Part shown: piece after piece, positions 1 to 10,068 of the stretch
Position numbering within the stretch: position 1 is the first letter of the stretch
How the letters are laid out: every line of letters begins with the position of its first letter
From: Acidobacteriota bacterium
GTDB taxonomy: Bacteria; Acidobacteriota; Terriglobia; Terriglobales; Acidobacteriaceae
Direction: 5' to 3'
DNA length: 64,000 bases
NCBI GenBank assembly: GCA_018268755.1
Contig: JAFDVW010000008.1
Span: forward strand, 171,377-235,376
Program-made: the position numbers and the translations under genes
The notes under the pieces: model-generated
Seen by the model: only the letters and a program-made list of their open reading frames with translations
Databases searched by the model: none
What the model was told of the DNA's origin: nothing

Positions 1-81
1 CTCAATCCGGCGATGACAGTCGGAGAGAAGGCGGGTGGGATCGGCAAAACTGTGCGTCGCCATGCCAATTTGTACCGGCAT
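1..81 (-). CDS. Hemerythrin-like protein, N-terminal fragment
   Basis: This frame runs off the left edge of the window. The 27 visible codons begin at an ATG (79-81) and read MPVQIGMATHSF followed by DPTRLLSDCHRRIE. An LLSDCHRRIE-type start resembles that of hemerythrin (HHE) domain proteins, where the His and Glu help bind a di-iron centre. It follows pgl on the same strand after about 120 bases, so it may be the last gene of the sugar operon. A second in-frame ATG lies at 61-63. Only the N-terminus is visible, so the family call is a resemblance only. Confidence 0.45.
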   Translation of the reverse strand, partial: MPVQIGMATHSFADPTRLLSDCHRRIE

Positions 82-199
82 GCAGAACTCCTTCCAGGCT
101 TGAGGATGTGCCTATGCTATCCAAGATGGGCGCCGGACACGATGACTTTTGTCACGAGTGCGAAACTATCCCTTTAGCGGCGAACATGCGCGGCAAGGC

Positions 200-886
200 C
201 TATTGCCCGGCCGCCGCCCGGTCCGCCAGAACCAATGCATTCTCGGAGTAGACCCGGCCGGCGGGAATGGAAGGATCGCCGGCCTGCAAACGAGCGAGCA
301 TCTGGACTTTTTCCGCTCCGGTGACCAACCAGAGCACGCGGCGAGCGCGATTGAGCAGAGGATAGGTCAGAGTCATACGCCGGCGTCCCTGATAGGTGCC
401 GGTGATTCCGACATCCGCATCTTCCACCTGCAGCACTGGGTCTCCGGGCACCAGCGAAGCCGTATGGCCATCCGGCCCCATGCCTAAATGGACCAGGTCC
501 AGGATCGCCGGGGAACCCGCAATCGCGCTAAGGGTCTGGGCGTATTGGGCGGCAGCCGCAGTTAAATCCGCGGACTCCACCGGCATGGCATAAATCTGCT
601 CCGGCCGCAGGGGCGCGTGGGAAAGCAGGCTCTCGCGCAGGTGAGTGAGATTTCTGTCGGGATCCCCGGCCGGCGCCACCCGTTCATCGACCTGCACCAC
701 GTGAACGAAATTCCAGGGGACTTCTTCCTGGGCCAGATCGCGCAACATGATCCAGGGCGTGCGGCCTCCACTCACGGCCATCACAAATGAGCCACGGGCC
801 GCGACCGCGGCCTGAGCCTCGGCGGCAATGTGCCGGGCCGCTTCCCGGGCCACGACATCGGGGTTGTCATAAACTTCGATGTTCAT
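200..886 (-). CDS. pgl: 6-phosphogluconolactonase
   Basis: Hydrolyses 6-phosphoglucono-1,5-lactone to 6-phosphogluconate, the second step of the oxidative pentose phosphate pathway, in the cytoplasm. The 228-residue length fits the DevB/SOL family. SGGRTP at residues 39-44, VDER near 66-69 and GMGPDGHTASL at 135-145 match the conserved sugar-phosphate-binding and catalytic motifs. The ATG at 886 is preferred over a GTG one codon upstream because a GAGGA Shine-Dalgarno lies about 7 bases before it. It follows zwf by 41 bases and is almost certainly co-transcribed with it. Confidence 0.95.
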   Translation of the reverse strand: MNIEVYDNPDVVAREAARHIAAEAQAAVAARGSFVMAVSGGRTPWIMLRDLAQEEVPWNFVHVVQVDERVAPAGDPDRNLTHLRESLLSHAPLRPEQIYAMPVESADLTAAAAQYAQTLSAIAGSPAILDLVHLGMGPDGHTASLVPGDPVLQVEDADVGITGTYQGRRRMTLTYPLLNRARRVLWLVTGAEKVQMLARLQAGDPSIPAGRVYSENALVLADRAAAGQ

Positions 887-927
887 CACGGCTTCCTCAA
901 GGGCAAAGTTGGGAGAGCGAGACAGAA

Positions 928-2319
928 TTAATCCGCCTCGGGAACCGATTCCGTGCCCGATGGATTATGCCAGTTGCCGGGCGGGGCCACGCGCGCAACT
1001 TCTTCCGGTCCCCAGGTCCCCGGAGCATAGGGGAAAATCGGCGTTCCCTTCTTCAATACCGGTTCCACGATGCGCCAGGCCTCTTCGACATAATCTTCGC
1101 GGGCGAAGAGAGTGCTGTCGCCGGCCATGGCCGCCCCCAGCACACGCTCGTAGGCGTCCATTTCGTCGGCCTGCGGAGAGTGGCTGGCCACCATCTCGCT
1201 GGTTTGCAGAGTTATGCCCTCCCCCGGAGTCAAGGTCATCATGCCCATGGCGATGGTCACTTCGGGACTGAGACGCAAGCGCAGGTGGTTTTCCTTCAGC
1301 ACGCTGTCGGGAATCAGGGTGGGCGGCTTGCGGAATTTGCCGACGATTTCCGTGGAGGTCACCGGCAGATTTTTGCCGGCGCGAATGTAAAAGGGGACGC
1401 CCTTCCAGCGCCAGGAATTGACTTCCATCCTTAAGGCCGCGAAGGTTTCGGTCTGGGAGTCTTTGGCCACGCCGTTCTCCTGCCGGTAGCCCTCGAACTG
1501 CCCGCGCACCAGGTTGGCTTCCTCGATAGAGGCCACGGCCTTCAGGACTTTCACTTTCTCATCGCGCACCGATTCGCTGTCATTGCTGACTGGCGGCTCC
1601 ATGGCCAGATTGGAGAGCACCTGAAACAGATGGTTCTGCACCACATCGCGGATGGTGCCGGTCTGGTCGTAGAAACCGCCGCGCCCCTGTACGCCGAAAT
1701 CTTCCGCCATGGTGATCTGGACGCTCTCAATGTAGAAGCGGTTCCAGAAAGATTCGACAAAGGTATTGGCAAAGCGGAAGACCATCATGTTGTTCACGGC
1801 GCGCTTTCCCAGGTAATGATCGATGCGGAAGATGTCATGCTCGTTGAAGACGCTGAGCAGGAACCGGTTTAGCTCCCGGGCCGAGGCGAGATCATGACCA
1901 AAGGGCTTTTCCACAATCACACGCGCACCCCGGCCGCAATTGGATTTCGCCAGATGGCCCACGACAGTTTCAAACAGGACCGGAGGAATGGCCAGATAGT
2001 GCGCCGGCGCATGCGCATCCTTGAGCTGATCGCGCAGGGCGCCGAAGGTGGCCGGGTCCTGATAGTCTCCATCCACATAGCGCAGCAGGTTGCATAACGT
2101 TTCGAAGGCCGCGGGATCCAGGCCGCCGTGCTTTTCCACGCTATCTTTGGCGCGGGCGCGAAGCTGATCGAGGTTCCACCCCGCCTTGGCCACACCGATC
2201 ACCGGCACGTTCAGGTGGCCACGCTTCACCATGGCCTGCAATGCGGGGAAAATCTTCTTATATGCCAGATCGCCGGTGGCGCCAAAAAACACTAGTGCGT
2301 CGGAATGACCGTTGTTCAT
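928..2319 (-). CDS. zwf: Glucose-6-phosphate 1-dehydrogenase
   Basis: Oxidises glucose-6-phosphate to the lactone and makes NADPH. FFGATGDLAYKK (residues 11-22) is the dinucleotide-binding fingerprint, EKPFGHDL (137-144) contains the conserved Lys-Pro, and RIDHYLGK (165-172) is the substrate-binding signature with the catalytic His. At about 463 residues it is slightly shorter than the usual 480-500. Possible starts are TTG 2328, GTG 2322 and ATG 2319. I use the ATG, which gives MNNGHSDALVFFGATGD, with AAGGAG just upstream. Only 14 bases separate it from pgi, so pgi-zwf-pgl is one transcription unit. Confidence 0.96.
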   Translation of the reverse strand: MNNGHSDALVFFGATGDLAYKKIFPALQAMVKRGHLNVPVIGVAKAGWNLDQLRARAKDSVEKHGGLDPAAFETLCNLLRYVDGDYQDPATFGALRDQLKDAHAPAHYLAIPPVLFETVVGHLAKSNCGRGARVIVEKPFGHDLASARELNRFLLSVFNEHDIFRIDHYLGKRAVNNMMVFRFANTFVESFWNRFYIESVQITMAEDFGVQGRGGFYDQTGTIRDVVQNHLFQVLSNLAMEPPVSNDSESVRDEKVKVLKAVASIEEANLVRGQFEGYRQENGVAKDSQTETFAALRMEVNSWRWKGVPFYIRAGKNLPVTSTEIVGKFRKPPTLIPDSVLKENHLRLRLSPEVTIAMGMMTLTPGEGITLQTSEMVASHSPQADEMDAYERVLGAAMAGDSTLFAREDYVEEAWRIVEPVLKKGTPIFPYAPGTWGPEEVARVAPPGNWHNPSGTESVPEAD

Positions 2320-2333
2320 CACCCACAATCTCC

Positions 2334-3974
2334 TTAGGCCTTCAGTTTCCGGTAGCGCCGGATCAGGGTATTGGTGGAGCTGTCATGTTTCAGCTCGGGC
2401 TCTTCTCCGGCTTCCAGCTCTGGGATGATGCGCTGCGCCAGCACCTTGCCCAGTTCCACCCCCCACTGGTCGAAGGAATCAATGTTCCAGATCACACCCT
2501 GGGTGAACACCATGTGCTCATACAGGGCCACCAATTTGCCCAGCGCCTCCGGCGTCAGCCGATCCACCAAAATGGTGTTCGACGGCCGGTTCCCTTCAAA
2601 GACACGATGCGGCACCAGCCAGGCGGGCGTGCCTTCGGCCTTGACCTGCTCCGGGGTTTTGCCAAAGGCCAAAGCTTCGGTTTGCGCGAACACGTTGGCC
2701 AGCAACATGTCATGGTGGCGGCCCAGCGGATTCAGCGTTTTGGCGAAGGCAATGAAATCGCAGGGGATCAGGCGCGTGCCCTGATGAATGAGCTGATAAA
2801 AGGAATGCTGCCCGTTGGTCCCCGGTTCTCCCCAGTAGATGGGGCCGGTATCGTGCGCGACTTTTCCGCCCTTCAGGGTGACGTGCTTGCCGTTGCTCTC
2901 CATGGTCAGCTGCTGCAGGTAGGCGGGAAAGCGCTTGAGATACTGCTCGTAGGGCAACACGGCCACGGTCTCCGCGCCAAAAAAGTCGTTGTACCAGAGC
3001 GACAACAAGCCCAACAGGACCGGGAGATTGCGTTCCAGGGGGGCGGTGCGGAAATGCTCGTCCATTTCATGGAAACCACGCAGCAAAGCGCGGAAATTCT
3101 CTGCCCCCACGGCAATCATGGTGGAAAGGCCAATGGCCGAATCCATGGAGTAGCGCCCGCCGACCCAATCCCAGAAGCCGAACATGTTGGCGGTGTCGAT
3201 GCCGAATTTCGCGACCTCGGCAGCATTGGTGGAGACCGCGACAAAATGCTTGGCGACCGAGCTTTCCTCGCCGCCCAGGCCGGCCACCGACCAGGCCCGC
3301 GCGCTTTGCGCGTTGGTCATGGTCTCCAGCGTGGTAAAAGTTTTGGAAGAGACGATGAACAAGGTTTCCGCCGCATCCAGACCTTGCACGGCTTCGGCGA
3401 AATCGGTACCGTCCACGTTGGAGACAAAGCGGAAAGTCAGCGAGCGATCGCTGTAATAACGCAATGCTTCGTAGGCCATAACCGGTCCCAGGTCGGAACC
3501 GCCTATGCCAATGTTGATGACGTTGCGAATGCGCCGGCCGGTGTGGCCTTTCCATTCCCCGCTGCGCACGCGCTCGGAGAAACTGGCCATGCGGTCCAGC
3601 ACTGCATGCACTTCGGGAACTACGTTCTTGCCATCCACCAGGATGGTCGCATCTTTGGGCGCGCGCAACGCGGTATGCAGCACGGCCCGCTTTTCCGTAA
3701 TGTTGATCTTCTCACCGGAAAACATGGCCTCAATCCGCGCTTTGAGGCCGGACTCCTCGGCCAGTTGCAGGAGCAGGCGCAAAGTTTCGTCGGTGATGCG
3801 ATTTTTAGAGTAGTCCAGGTACAGCCCCACCGCCTCCACAGTCATGCGCTCGCCGCGGCCCGGGTCCGTGGCAAAAAGTTCCCTCAAATGCAATTTGGAT
3901 ACCGTCTTGTAATGGGCCGCGAGCGCCTTCCAGGCCGCGCGGGGATTGGTCTGAGGCTGAACCGGTGCCGCCAT
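2334..3974 (-). CDS. pgi: Glucose-6-phosphate isomerase
   Basis: Interconverts glucose-6-phosphate and fructose-6-phosphate. Visible family signatures are [44 protein letters not shown] and [11 protein letters not shown], in the expected order. The open frame extends to 4121, but that would overlap the upstream permease. The ATG at 3974 ([11 protein letters not shown]) gives 546 residues, the normal length of bacterial Pgi. It lies between the sugar permease and zwf on the same strand. This suggests that imported or glycogen-derived hexose is split here between glycolysis and the pentose phosphate pathway. Confidence 0.96.
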   Translation of the reverse strand: MAAPVQPQTNPRAAWKALAAHYKTVSKLHLRELFATDPGRGERMTVEAVGLYLDYSKNRITDETLRLLLQLAEESGLKARIEAMFSGEKINITEKRAVLHTALRAPKDATILVDGKNVVPEVHAVLDRMASFSERVRSGEWKGHTGRRIRNVINIGIGGSDLGPVMAYEALRYYSDRSLTFRFVSNVDGTDFAEAVQGLDAAETLFIVSSKTFTTLETMTNAQSARAWSVAGLGGEESSVAKHFVAVSTNAAEVAKFGIDTANMFGFWDWVGGRYSMDSAIGLSTMIAVGAENFRALLRGFHEMDEHFRTAPLERNLPVLLGLLSLWYNDFFGAETVAVLPYEQYLKRFPAYLQQLTMESNGKHVTLKGGKVAHDTGPIYWGEPGTNGQHSFYQLIHQGTRLIPCDFIAFAKTLNPLGRHHDMLLANVFAQTEALAFGKTPEQVKAEGTPAWLVPHRVFEGNRPSNTILVDRLTPEALGKLVALYEHMVFTQGVIWNIDSFDQWGVELGKVLAQRIIPELEAGEEPELKHDSSTNTLIRRYRKLKA

Positions 3975-4014
3975 ACGCTTGCTCCTTCGACTCGTTGCTC
4001 GGAACCCCAGCCTG

Positions 4015-5322
4015 TCAGATGGTGGCAGGTTGTTCCCGGTTGGTCTGCGATCCGCGCAGCGCGTAATACAAAATGTACAAATAGCAGAGAACGGGGACAA
4101 AAAAGGCGTGATGGATGCCAATATGATCGGCGATGGAGCCTTGCAGCAGGGGAATTACCGCCCCGCCCACGATCGCCATATTGAGGATGCCGGAACCACT
4201 TCCCGTCAGCGGTCCCAACTTCGCCACCCCAAGACTGAAGATGCTGGGAAACATGATGGAGTTGAAAAATCCTACGGCCAAAATGCTCCACATGGCCGCC
4301 GGTCCGCGGGTGAGCATGGAAAAAGTGACCAGGGCCGCGGTACATACGGCAAATAGCGCAAGCAAGTGCTCGGTTTTAAAGCGACGCAACAGGCCGACCC
4401 CGAGAAAACGCCCGACCATGGCCCCGCCCCAGTAAAAAGAAACGTATCCCGCGGCGACTTTTTCCGGCAGGCCGGCAATTTCCGGCTGCCCGAAGTAGTT
4501 CACCAGGAAACTTCCAATCGAGACTTCCGCGCCCACGTAGGCAAAAATTCCCACCGCCCCGAGGATCAGGTTGGGATGGCGCCACACTGAATCATGGTTG
4601 GCTGCGCCGGCCTTTGATGTCAGTCCTTGAATCACGGGCAAGCGGGAAGTCGCAATCAACCCTGCCAGCAGCAGCAACGCCACCCCGATCACGATATAGG
4701 GCAGCTTGACCGAGGCGGCCTGCTGAACGCGGTAAAGCTGCAAGGCCTCCGGGGAAAGGGCCCGCAGCTGCTCGACCGCCAGCGGCGCCGCGCCCAGAAT
4801 CAGCAGTCCCCCGAGTTTAGGCGCGATGGTAGTGCCCAGCGAATTGAAAGCCTGCGTAAGGTCCAGACGGCTGGAAGCGGTTTCCGGCTTGCCCAGCACC
4901 ACGACATAGGGATTGGCCGCCACCTGAAGACCCGTAATGCCGGCGGCCAGCACCATCAGGGCAACCAGAAAAAGCGGAAAGGAAGCCGAAGACGCGGCCG
5001 GCACAAACAAAAACGCCCCCACCGCCATGCCGAGCAGGCCGGTCACCATGGTCTTCTGGTAACCAATCGCATTCACCACCCACGCCCAGGGAAACGAGAA
5101 AAAGAAATAGGCGGAGAAAAAGGCGCACTGCACCAGCATGACGCGGGCATAACTGAGGTCGAAGATGGTCTTCAGGTGGGGCACCAGAATGTCATTCAGG
5201 CAGGTGAGAAAGCCCCACATGAAGAACAGAGTGGTCACGATCACCAGGGGGCGAGTATAGTTCGGTGTCCCCGCCGGCAGGCCGCTCGGCGGTGCGGTAT
5301 GGGTGCTTCCCTGCATTGCCAT
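4015..5322 (-). CDS. FucP/GluP-type sugar:H+ symporter (MFS)
   Basis: An inner-membrane major facilitator protein of about 435 residues with roughly 12 hydrophobic segments. The first helix region [19 protein letters not shown] and the later [12 protein letters not shown] and [15 protein letters not shown] are hallmarks of the FHS/FucP family (fucose, glucose or galactose with protons). The exact sugar cannot be read from sequence. The ATG at 5322 (MAMQGST) is preferred over upstream starts because GGAGG (5331-5335 on this strand) sits 8 bases before it. It heads the minus-strand series permease-pgi-zwf-pgl, so glucose or galactose is the most sensible cargo. Confidence 0.88.
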   Translation of the reverse strand: MAMQGSTHTAPPSGLPAGTPNYTRPLVIVTTLFFMWGFLTCLNDILVPHLKTIFDLSYARVMLVQCAFFSAYFFFSFPWAWVVNAIGYQKTMVTGLLGMAVGAFLFVPAASSASFPLFLVALMVLAAGITGLQVAANPYVVVLGKPETASSRLDLTQAFNSLGTTIAPKLGGLLILGAAPLAVEQLRALSPEALQLYRVQQAASVKLPYIVIGVALLLLAGLIATSRLPVIQGLTSKAGAANHDSVWRHPNLILGAVGIFAYVGAEVSIGSFLVNYFGQPEIAGLPEKVAAGYVSFYWGGAMVGRFLGVGLLRRFKTEHLLALFAVCTAALVTFSMLTRGPAAMWSILAVGFFNSIMFPSIFSLGVAKLGPLTGSGSGILNMAIVGGAVIPLLQGSIADHIGIHHAFFVPVLCYLYILYYALRGSQTNREQPATI

Positions 5323-5615
5323 GTCGCTAGCCTCCATCCACTCCACGGTTAAATTTGTGCGCAAAAACAGGGTCTGGATGCGAATGGAAAACGCACAACC
5401 ATGCAGTGGAGTCTTTCATGCGGACTAAAATCGCCGGTAGTTCGGACCCGTATTGGGGATAGCAGAAATATGATACCCGCGTGGCCGGTGTCTTTGCAGG
5501 CTAAGTTTCCACAGCCCCGGCAGACCGGCCGATGTAGTTGGTGTGACAAGGAAGACCGGAGAACAAGCGGGCCCCAAGCAACTCATCCGCGCCATGAGAA
5601 AACCTGTCTTTCCAG

Positions 5616-5627
5616 TACAATTCGCTG
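5616..5627 (+). promoter_or_regulatory. Putative -10 box directly before glgX
   Basis: TACAAT at 5616-5621 lies only 6 bases before the GTG at 5628, and no Shine-Dalgarno is visible. Transcription would start at or next to the start codon, suggesting a leaderless glgX mRNA. No convincing -35 is seen. The rest of the divergent space 5323-5615 shows only the GGAGG of the permease gene and no other recognisable site. Confidence 0.35.
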
Positions 5628-7751
5628 GTGAGTAAGCCTCTCTCCGCCGGCGAGCAACCCCGACGCACCACTCATCCCGCGTCCGGAGCCGCCGGGCCGG
5701 GGCTGAGGTGGGAGCAGGTAGAGGGCAGTCCCCTGCCCCTGGGCGCCCATTGGATGGAAGCCGAGCAGGCCTTCAACTTTGCCCTGCATGCCGAACATGC
5801 GGAAAGCGTCACCTTGTTGTTTTACGCGGCCCACGACCTGGTCAATCCCCTGCTGGAGTATCGCTTCGATTTTCTGCATAACAAGTCGGGACACGTGTGG
5901 CACTGCCGCATCCCGGCCAGCGAACTCCGCGATTGCGCCTACTACGGATATTCGGTCTCCGGGGAGAGCTTGCCCGGGGTCCACAGTTTTGATTCCCAGA
6001 AGGTGCTGCTCGACCCTTATGCCCGCTGCATTTTCTTTCCTCCCAGCTTTGACCGCACACTGGCGATGCGGGAAGGCCCCAATGCCGGCCACGCTCCCCT
6101 GGGCGTACTGACCGCGCCGCAGGCGCACTTTGACTGGAGCGGAGACCACCACCAAGACCACGAGTCGGACGCGGTCATCTATGAGTTGCACGTCAAAGGA
6201 TTCACCCGCCATCCCACCTCGGGCGTGGCCGAGGCGCGCGCCGGGACCTATGCCGGACTGGTGGAAAAGATCCCCTATCTGCAGGAACTGGGCATCACCA
6301 TGGTGGAGCTGATGCCGGTCTTTCAGCGCGACCCGCAGGAAGGCGACTACTGGGGATACATGCCGCTGAACTTCTTCGCACCGCACGCGCAATATGCCTC
6401 CAGCTACGAACAGGATGCCCAGCACATCGAATTTCGCAATATGGTGAAGGCCTTTCATCAGGCCGGCATCAGCGTGGTGCTCGATGTGGTGTACAACCAC
6501 ACTTGCGAAGGCGACCATCGCGGCCCCATCTACAGCTACAAAGGCATCGACTCCGCCGGTTACTACATGCTGACCGGGGACCCGGCCACCCCCTATGCCA
6601 ACTATTCCGGCACGGGCAACACCTTGAACTTCGGCCAGGCGCACGTGCGCAAGATGGTGATGGACAGCCTCCGCTTCTGGAAGCGGGAGATGCACATTGA
6701 TGGCTTCCGTTTCGACCTGGCCTCAGTATTCAGCCGCAACGCCGACGGCACCTTGAACTGGGGACATGCACCCATCTTCACCGAGATCGCCGGCGACCCG
6801 GAGCTCAGCCATCTTCGCTTGATCGCCGAACCGTGGGACACGGGGGCGTATCAACTGGGCCGAGGGTTTCCCGGCATGACCTGGCTGCAGTGGAACGGAC
6901 GGTTCCGCGACGATCTGCGCCGCTTCGTACGCGGCGACGCCGGCATGGTGCCCGACCTGATGCGCCGGATCTATGGCAGCGACGACCTGTTTCCCGACAG
7001 CCGCGCCGACGCCTACCATGCCTACCAGAGCGTGAACTACGTGACTTCGCACGATGGCTTCACGCTCTATGACCTGGTTGCTTATAACGAAAAGCGCAAT
7101 TGGGCCAACGGCCACGACAATACCGACGGCATGGAGGCTAACTTCAGCTGGAACTGCGGCCACGAAGGCGATGAGGGCGCGTCTGCCGAGGTGCTGGCCC
7201 TGCGCCGCCGTCAGGTCAAGAATTTCTTCTGCCTGCTTATGCTGTCCAATGGCACGCCTATGTTCCGGGCGGGCGACGAATTTCTCAACACGCAATATGG
7301 CAACAACAATCCTTACAACCAGGACAACATCACCGGGTGGCTGGACTGGAGCCAGTTGCAGACCAATCAGGACATCTTTCGCTTCTTCCAAAAGATGATC
7401 GCCTTCCGCAAGAGCCATCCTTCCTTGAGCCGCAGCCGTTTCTGGCGGGAGGATGTGGACTGGTACGGCACTGGCGCCCGGGCAGATTTGTCGCACGACT
7501 CGCACAGCCTGGCATTTTGCCTGCACGGGACTTCCCAGGGGGACGGCGACATTTATGTCATGATCAACGCCTATTGGGAAGAACTGGAGTTTCAGATCCA
7601 GGAGGGCACGCCGCAGGAATGGCGGAGAATCGTGGACACAGGACAAGCCAGCCCCAATGATTTTGTGGAGAGCGGAGAAGGCATAGACACCCTGCATTAC
7701 ACGGTGGGACCGCGCTCCGTGGTGGTGCTGCTTCGCCCCGCAGGACGTTAG
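5628..7751 (+). CDS. glgX: Glycogen debranching enzyme (isoamylase-type GH13)
   Basis: Cleaves alpha-1,6 branches in glycogen limit dextrin. An N-terminal CBM48-like beta domain (about residues 20-150) is followed by a GH13 barrel. Conserved regions are LDVVYNHT, DGFRFDLAS (catalytic Asp nucleophile), LIAEPWDTG (acid/base Glu) and VTSHDGFTLYDL (third carboxylate). The 707-residue length fits GlgX/TreX. The only sensible in-frame start near the N-terminus is GTG 5628, and the next ATG would cut into the CBM48 region. It stands alone on the plus strand, convergent with the HAD gene only 4 bases away. It works with glgP and pgm downstream. Confidence 0.94.
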   Translation: MSKPLSAGEQPRRTTHPASGAAGPGLRWEQVEGSPLPLGAHWMEAEQAFNFALHAEHAESVTLLFYAAHDLVNPLLEYRFDFLHNKSGHVWHCRIPASELRDCAYYGYSVSGESLPGVHSFDSQKVLLDPYARCIFFPPSFDRTLAMREGPNAGHAPLGVLTAPQAHFDWSGDHHQDHESDAVIYELHVKGFTRHPTSGVAEARAGTYAGLVEKIPYLQELGITMVELMPVFQRDPQEGDYWGYMPLNFFAPHAQYASSYEQDAQHIEFRNMVKAFHQAGISVVLDVVYNHTCEGDHRGPIYSYKGIDSAGYYMLTGDPATPYANYSGTGNTLNFGQAHVRKMVMDSLRFWKREMHIDGFRFDLASVFSRNADGTLNWGHAPIFTEIAGDPELSHLRLIAEPWDTGAYQLGRGFPGMTWLQWNGRFRDDLRRFVRGDAGMVPDLMRRIYGSDDLFPDSRADAYHAYQSVNYVTSHDGFTLYDLVAYNEKRNWANGHDNTDGMEANFSWNCGHEGDEGASAEVLALRRRQVKNFFCLLMLSNGTPMFRAGDEFLNTQYGNNNPYNQDNITGWLDWSQLQTNQDIFRFFQKMIAFRKSHPSLSRSRFWREDVDWYGTGARADLSHDSHSLAFCLHGTSQGDGDIYVMINAYWEELEFQIQEGTPQEWRRIVDTGQASPNDFVESGEGIDTLHYTVGPRSVVVLLRPAGR

Positions 7752-7755
7752 CAGC

Positions 7756-8415
7756 TCAGCCCCGGGGCAACAACTTTTCGAAGGCGTCCGCAGCCAACTG
7801 GTCCAGCGATTCGACAACCACGTCCGCCGGTAAGGCTTTGCCATTGTGACTGATGCCGATGCACTTCATTCCGGCGCGATGCGCCCCTTCCACTCCGGCG
7901 ACGGCATCTTCCACCACAATGCAGCGTTCCGCCGGCACGCCCACGCGGGAAGCCGCGGCGAGAAATACCTCGGGATCGGGCTTGCCGCGACGCACGTCTT
8001 CCGCCGACACAATGCCGTCGAAAACCGCGCTCGCGGAAAGAACTTCCAGGATGGCGTCGACATTGGCACGTGGCGCAGCCGAAGCAATGGCTTGCCGCCA
8101 TCTCTGCCGCTGCAGGGCCTCGAGCCAGCTCGCCACGCCGGGCAAAAAAGAAATTCCCTGGCGGCGCACCTGCGCGCGGTAGCGTTCCTCTTTAGCGTTT
8201 CCCAGCCGCTCGATGGTTTCCGCGTTGGCTGCAGCCCCCAGCCAGGCGGAGATAATGGCATCATTGCGCTGCCCAAAAGAAGCTAGAAACTGCTCGCGCG
8301 TGATGGCCACTTTCTCGTCCGCAAGAGTATCGCGCCACGCCAGCCAGTGGAACTCCTCGGAGTCGATCAGCGTTCCGTCCATATCCCAAAGCACTGCACG
8401 AAGGATCACCGGCAC
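7756..8415 (-). CDS. HAD-superfamily sugar phosphatase / beta-phosphoglucomutase-like
   Basis: A 219-residue HAD subfamily I protein. LWDMDGTLID (residues 9-18) carries the nucleophile and second Asp. IASAAP is motif II, GKPDPEVFLAAA gives the motif III Lys, and VVEDAVAGVEGA gives the motif IV acidic pair. A helical cap lies between the first two motifs, as in beta-phosphoglucomutase and 2-deoxyglucose-6-phosphatase. The substrate is unknown but is probably a phosphorylated sugar, given the neighbours. The start is a GTG with a GAGAGG-type site very close to it; GTG 8409 is possible. It is the last gene of the mutarotase-kdsC-tal-HAD run, 30 bases after tal. Confidence 0.8.
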   Translation of the reverse strand: MPVILRAVLWDMDGTLIDSEEFHWLAWRDTLADEKVAITREQFLASFGQRNDAIISAWLGAAANAETIERLGNAKEERYRAQVRRQGISFLPGVASWLEALQRQRWRQAIASAAPRANVDAILEVLSASAVFDGIVSAEDVRRGKPDPEVFLAAASRVGVPAERCIVVEDAVAGVEGAHRAGMKCIGISHNGKALPADVVVESLDQLAADAFEKLLPRG

Positions 8416-8445
8416 TTCCTCTCCGCGCAGCGCAGGGTTCTCCGG

Positions 8446-9417
8446 CTAGGCGATCTTCTGGGCGATTTGCGAGAGGGCATATTCTTCCAGCTTCTTGGCA
8501 TCGGCGTTGAATTTGCGGATGCCTTCGGCCAGCTTCTCCGTGGCCATCGCATCTTCGTTGTGCAGCCAGCGAAACGTCTTTTCCGTGAGATGCAGTTGTT
8601 CGTCCTTGCTGGACTTGGCCGTGGCCGGATCGAGCTGCCTTTCCAGCACGCCCTCGGTTTTGCCCAATTGGTCGAGCAGGTCCGGACTGATGGTCAGCAG
8701 ATCGGAACCGGCCAGATGAAGGATCTGGTTCACATTGCGGAAGCTCGCGCCCATGACCTGGGTCTTGTATCCATACTTCTTGTAGTAATTGTAGATGCGG
8801 GTGACCGAAGCCACGCCGGGGTCCTGCTCGGGAGGAATTTCTTTCCCGCCGTTTTCCTTCTTATACCAGTCGTAAATGCGGCCCACGAAGGGAGAGATCA
8901 GGGTGACCCCAGCCTCGGCACAAGCGATGGCCTGGGCGAAACTGAAGAGCAGGGTCAGATTGCAGTGGATGCCCTCTTTCTCCAGCCGGTTCGCCGCCTG
9001 AATCCCTTCCCAGGTGCTGGCGATTTTGATCAGAATCCGCCCCCGCGAGATGCCCTTGGCCTCATACAGGGAGATCAGCTTGCGCGCCTTGGCCACGGTG
9101 CCTTCGCTGTCGAAGCTCAGGCTGGCGGCGACTTCGGTAGAAACCCGTCCCGGCACCACCTTTAGAATCTCCATGCCGAACAATACGAAGAGATGATCGA
9201 TAAACTCCTCCGCCATCTCGGAGCGGTCCCCACCGGGCCCCGCGGCGGTCTCCAGAGCATCGTCGACCAGGTGCTTGTAGGCCGGCATCTGGGCCGCGTG
9301 ATACAGGAGCGAAGGGTTGGTGGTCGCGTCCTGCGGCCGGTGCTGGCGGATGGCTTCAATATCGCCGGTATCGGCCACAATGGTCGTGTATTGTTTCAAG
9401 GATTCAAGCAGCGTCAT
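8446..9417 (-). CDS. tal: Transaldolase (TalB type)
   Basis: Transfers a dihydroxyacetone unit between sedoheptulose-7-P and glyceraldehyde-3-P in the non-oxidative pentose phosphate pathway. The 323-residue length and N-terminal DATTNPSLL motif are those of the classical TalB subfamily. [15 protein letters not shown] carries the Schiff-base Lys, and [18 protein letters not shown] and [10 protein letters not shown] follow as expected. It lies in a minus-strand series with sugar-phosphate enzymes and complements zwf-pgl a few kilobases away. Confidence 0.96.
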   Translation of the reverse strand: MTLLESLKQYTTIVADTGDIEAIRQHRPQDATTNPSLLYHAAQMPAYKHLVDDALETAAGPGGDRSEMAEEFIDHLFVLFGMEILKVVPGRVSTEVAASLSFDSEGTVAKARKLISLYEAKGISRGRILIKIASTWEGIQAANRLEKEGIHCNLTLLFSFAQAIACAEAGVTLISPFVGRIYDWYKKENGGKEIPPEQDPGVASVTRIYNYYKKYGYKTQVMGASFRNVNQILHLAGSDLLTISPDLLDQLGKTEGVLERQLDPATAKSSKDEQLHLTEKTFRWLHNEDAMATEKLAEGIRKFNADAKKLEEYALSQIAQKIA

Positions 9418-9506
9418 GCGATTCTCCGATTCTGGTCTGGCTCTGGCGTACTTTCATATTGTCATCCTCCCCGCCCGGGCAGGAAGGAAAATCGTCGCGC
9501 CCGGGT

Positions 9507-10055
9507 TCAGGCGCGGGCCTGGTCGATTAATTTCTTCCAATTCCCCCTCGACTTGAGGATCAATTCCAACGCCTCGCGCACCGCCCCATGGCCGGCCAGG
9601 GCCCGCGTGGTGTAGTGCGCCACCCGCTTCACCTCGGGCACGGCATCGCCCACCGCGATGGCCAGTCCGACTCGCCTCATCAAAGGAATGTCGGGGAGAT
9701 CGTCCCCGATATAGGCGACCGCGGAATCCTGCACCCCGGCCTGGCGCAGAATTTCCTCATAAGCCGGCATTTTCAGCGCCTGCTTCATGTAGATGAACTC
9801 CATCTTCATCTCGTGGGCGCGGCGTAGCAGGGCGGCGCTCTCGCGGCCGGTGATGCAGCCGGTGCGCAGACCTGCGGTGCGGGCTAGGGTCAGCCCCTGG
9901 CCATCGTGCGCATCAAAGGTTTTGATCTCCAGTGCGCTGCCATCGGACTGCGAAAGCAGGGTCACACCGCCATCGGTCATGGTGCCGTCCACATCCATGA
10001 GAACGACCTCGACTTGCCGGGCCCGCTTCTTGAGGTTTTGCGAAATCTTGGGCAA
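9507..10055 (-). CDS. kdsC: KdsC-like HAD phosphatase (Kdo-8-phosphate phosphatase)
   Basis: A 182-residue capless HAD of the IIIA subgroup. VLMDVDGTMTDGGVTL (about residues 18-33) is the diagnostic loop of KdsC-type phosphatases, followed by TGRESAALLRRA and YIGDDLPDIPLMRRVGLAIA. KdsC makes Kdo for the LPS inner core, so an outer membrane is implied. The start is TTG at 10055 with AGGAG close upstream; no ATG exists before the catalytic motif. It follows the mutarotase by 13 bases. Related YrbI-domain enzymes act on other nine-carbon acids, so the exact substrate is an inference. Confidence 0.82.
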   Translation of the reverse strand: MPKISQNLKKRARQVEVVLMDVDGTMTDGGVTLLSQSDGSALEIKTFDAHDGQGLTLARTAGLRTGCITGRESAALLRRAHEMKMEFIYMKQALKMPAYEEILRQAGVQDSAVAYIGDDLPDIPLMRRVGLAIAVGDAVPEVKRVAHYTTRALAGHGAVREALELILKSRGNWKKLIDQARA

Positions 10056-10068
10056 GCTCTCCTGCCTC

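Noticed and set aside
2241..4184. Long plus-strand frame across pgi
   Set aside because: It overlaps pgi in full, lacks any family motif and has the skewed composition of an antisense shadow.
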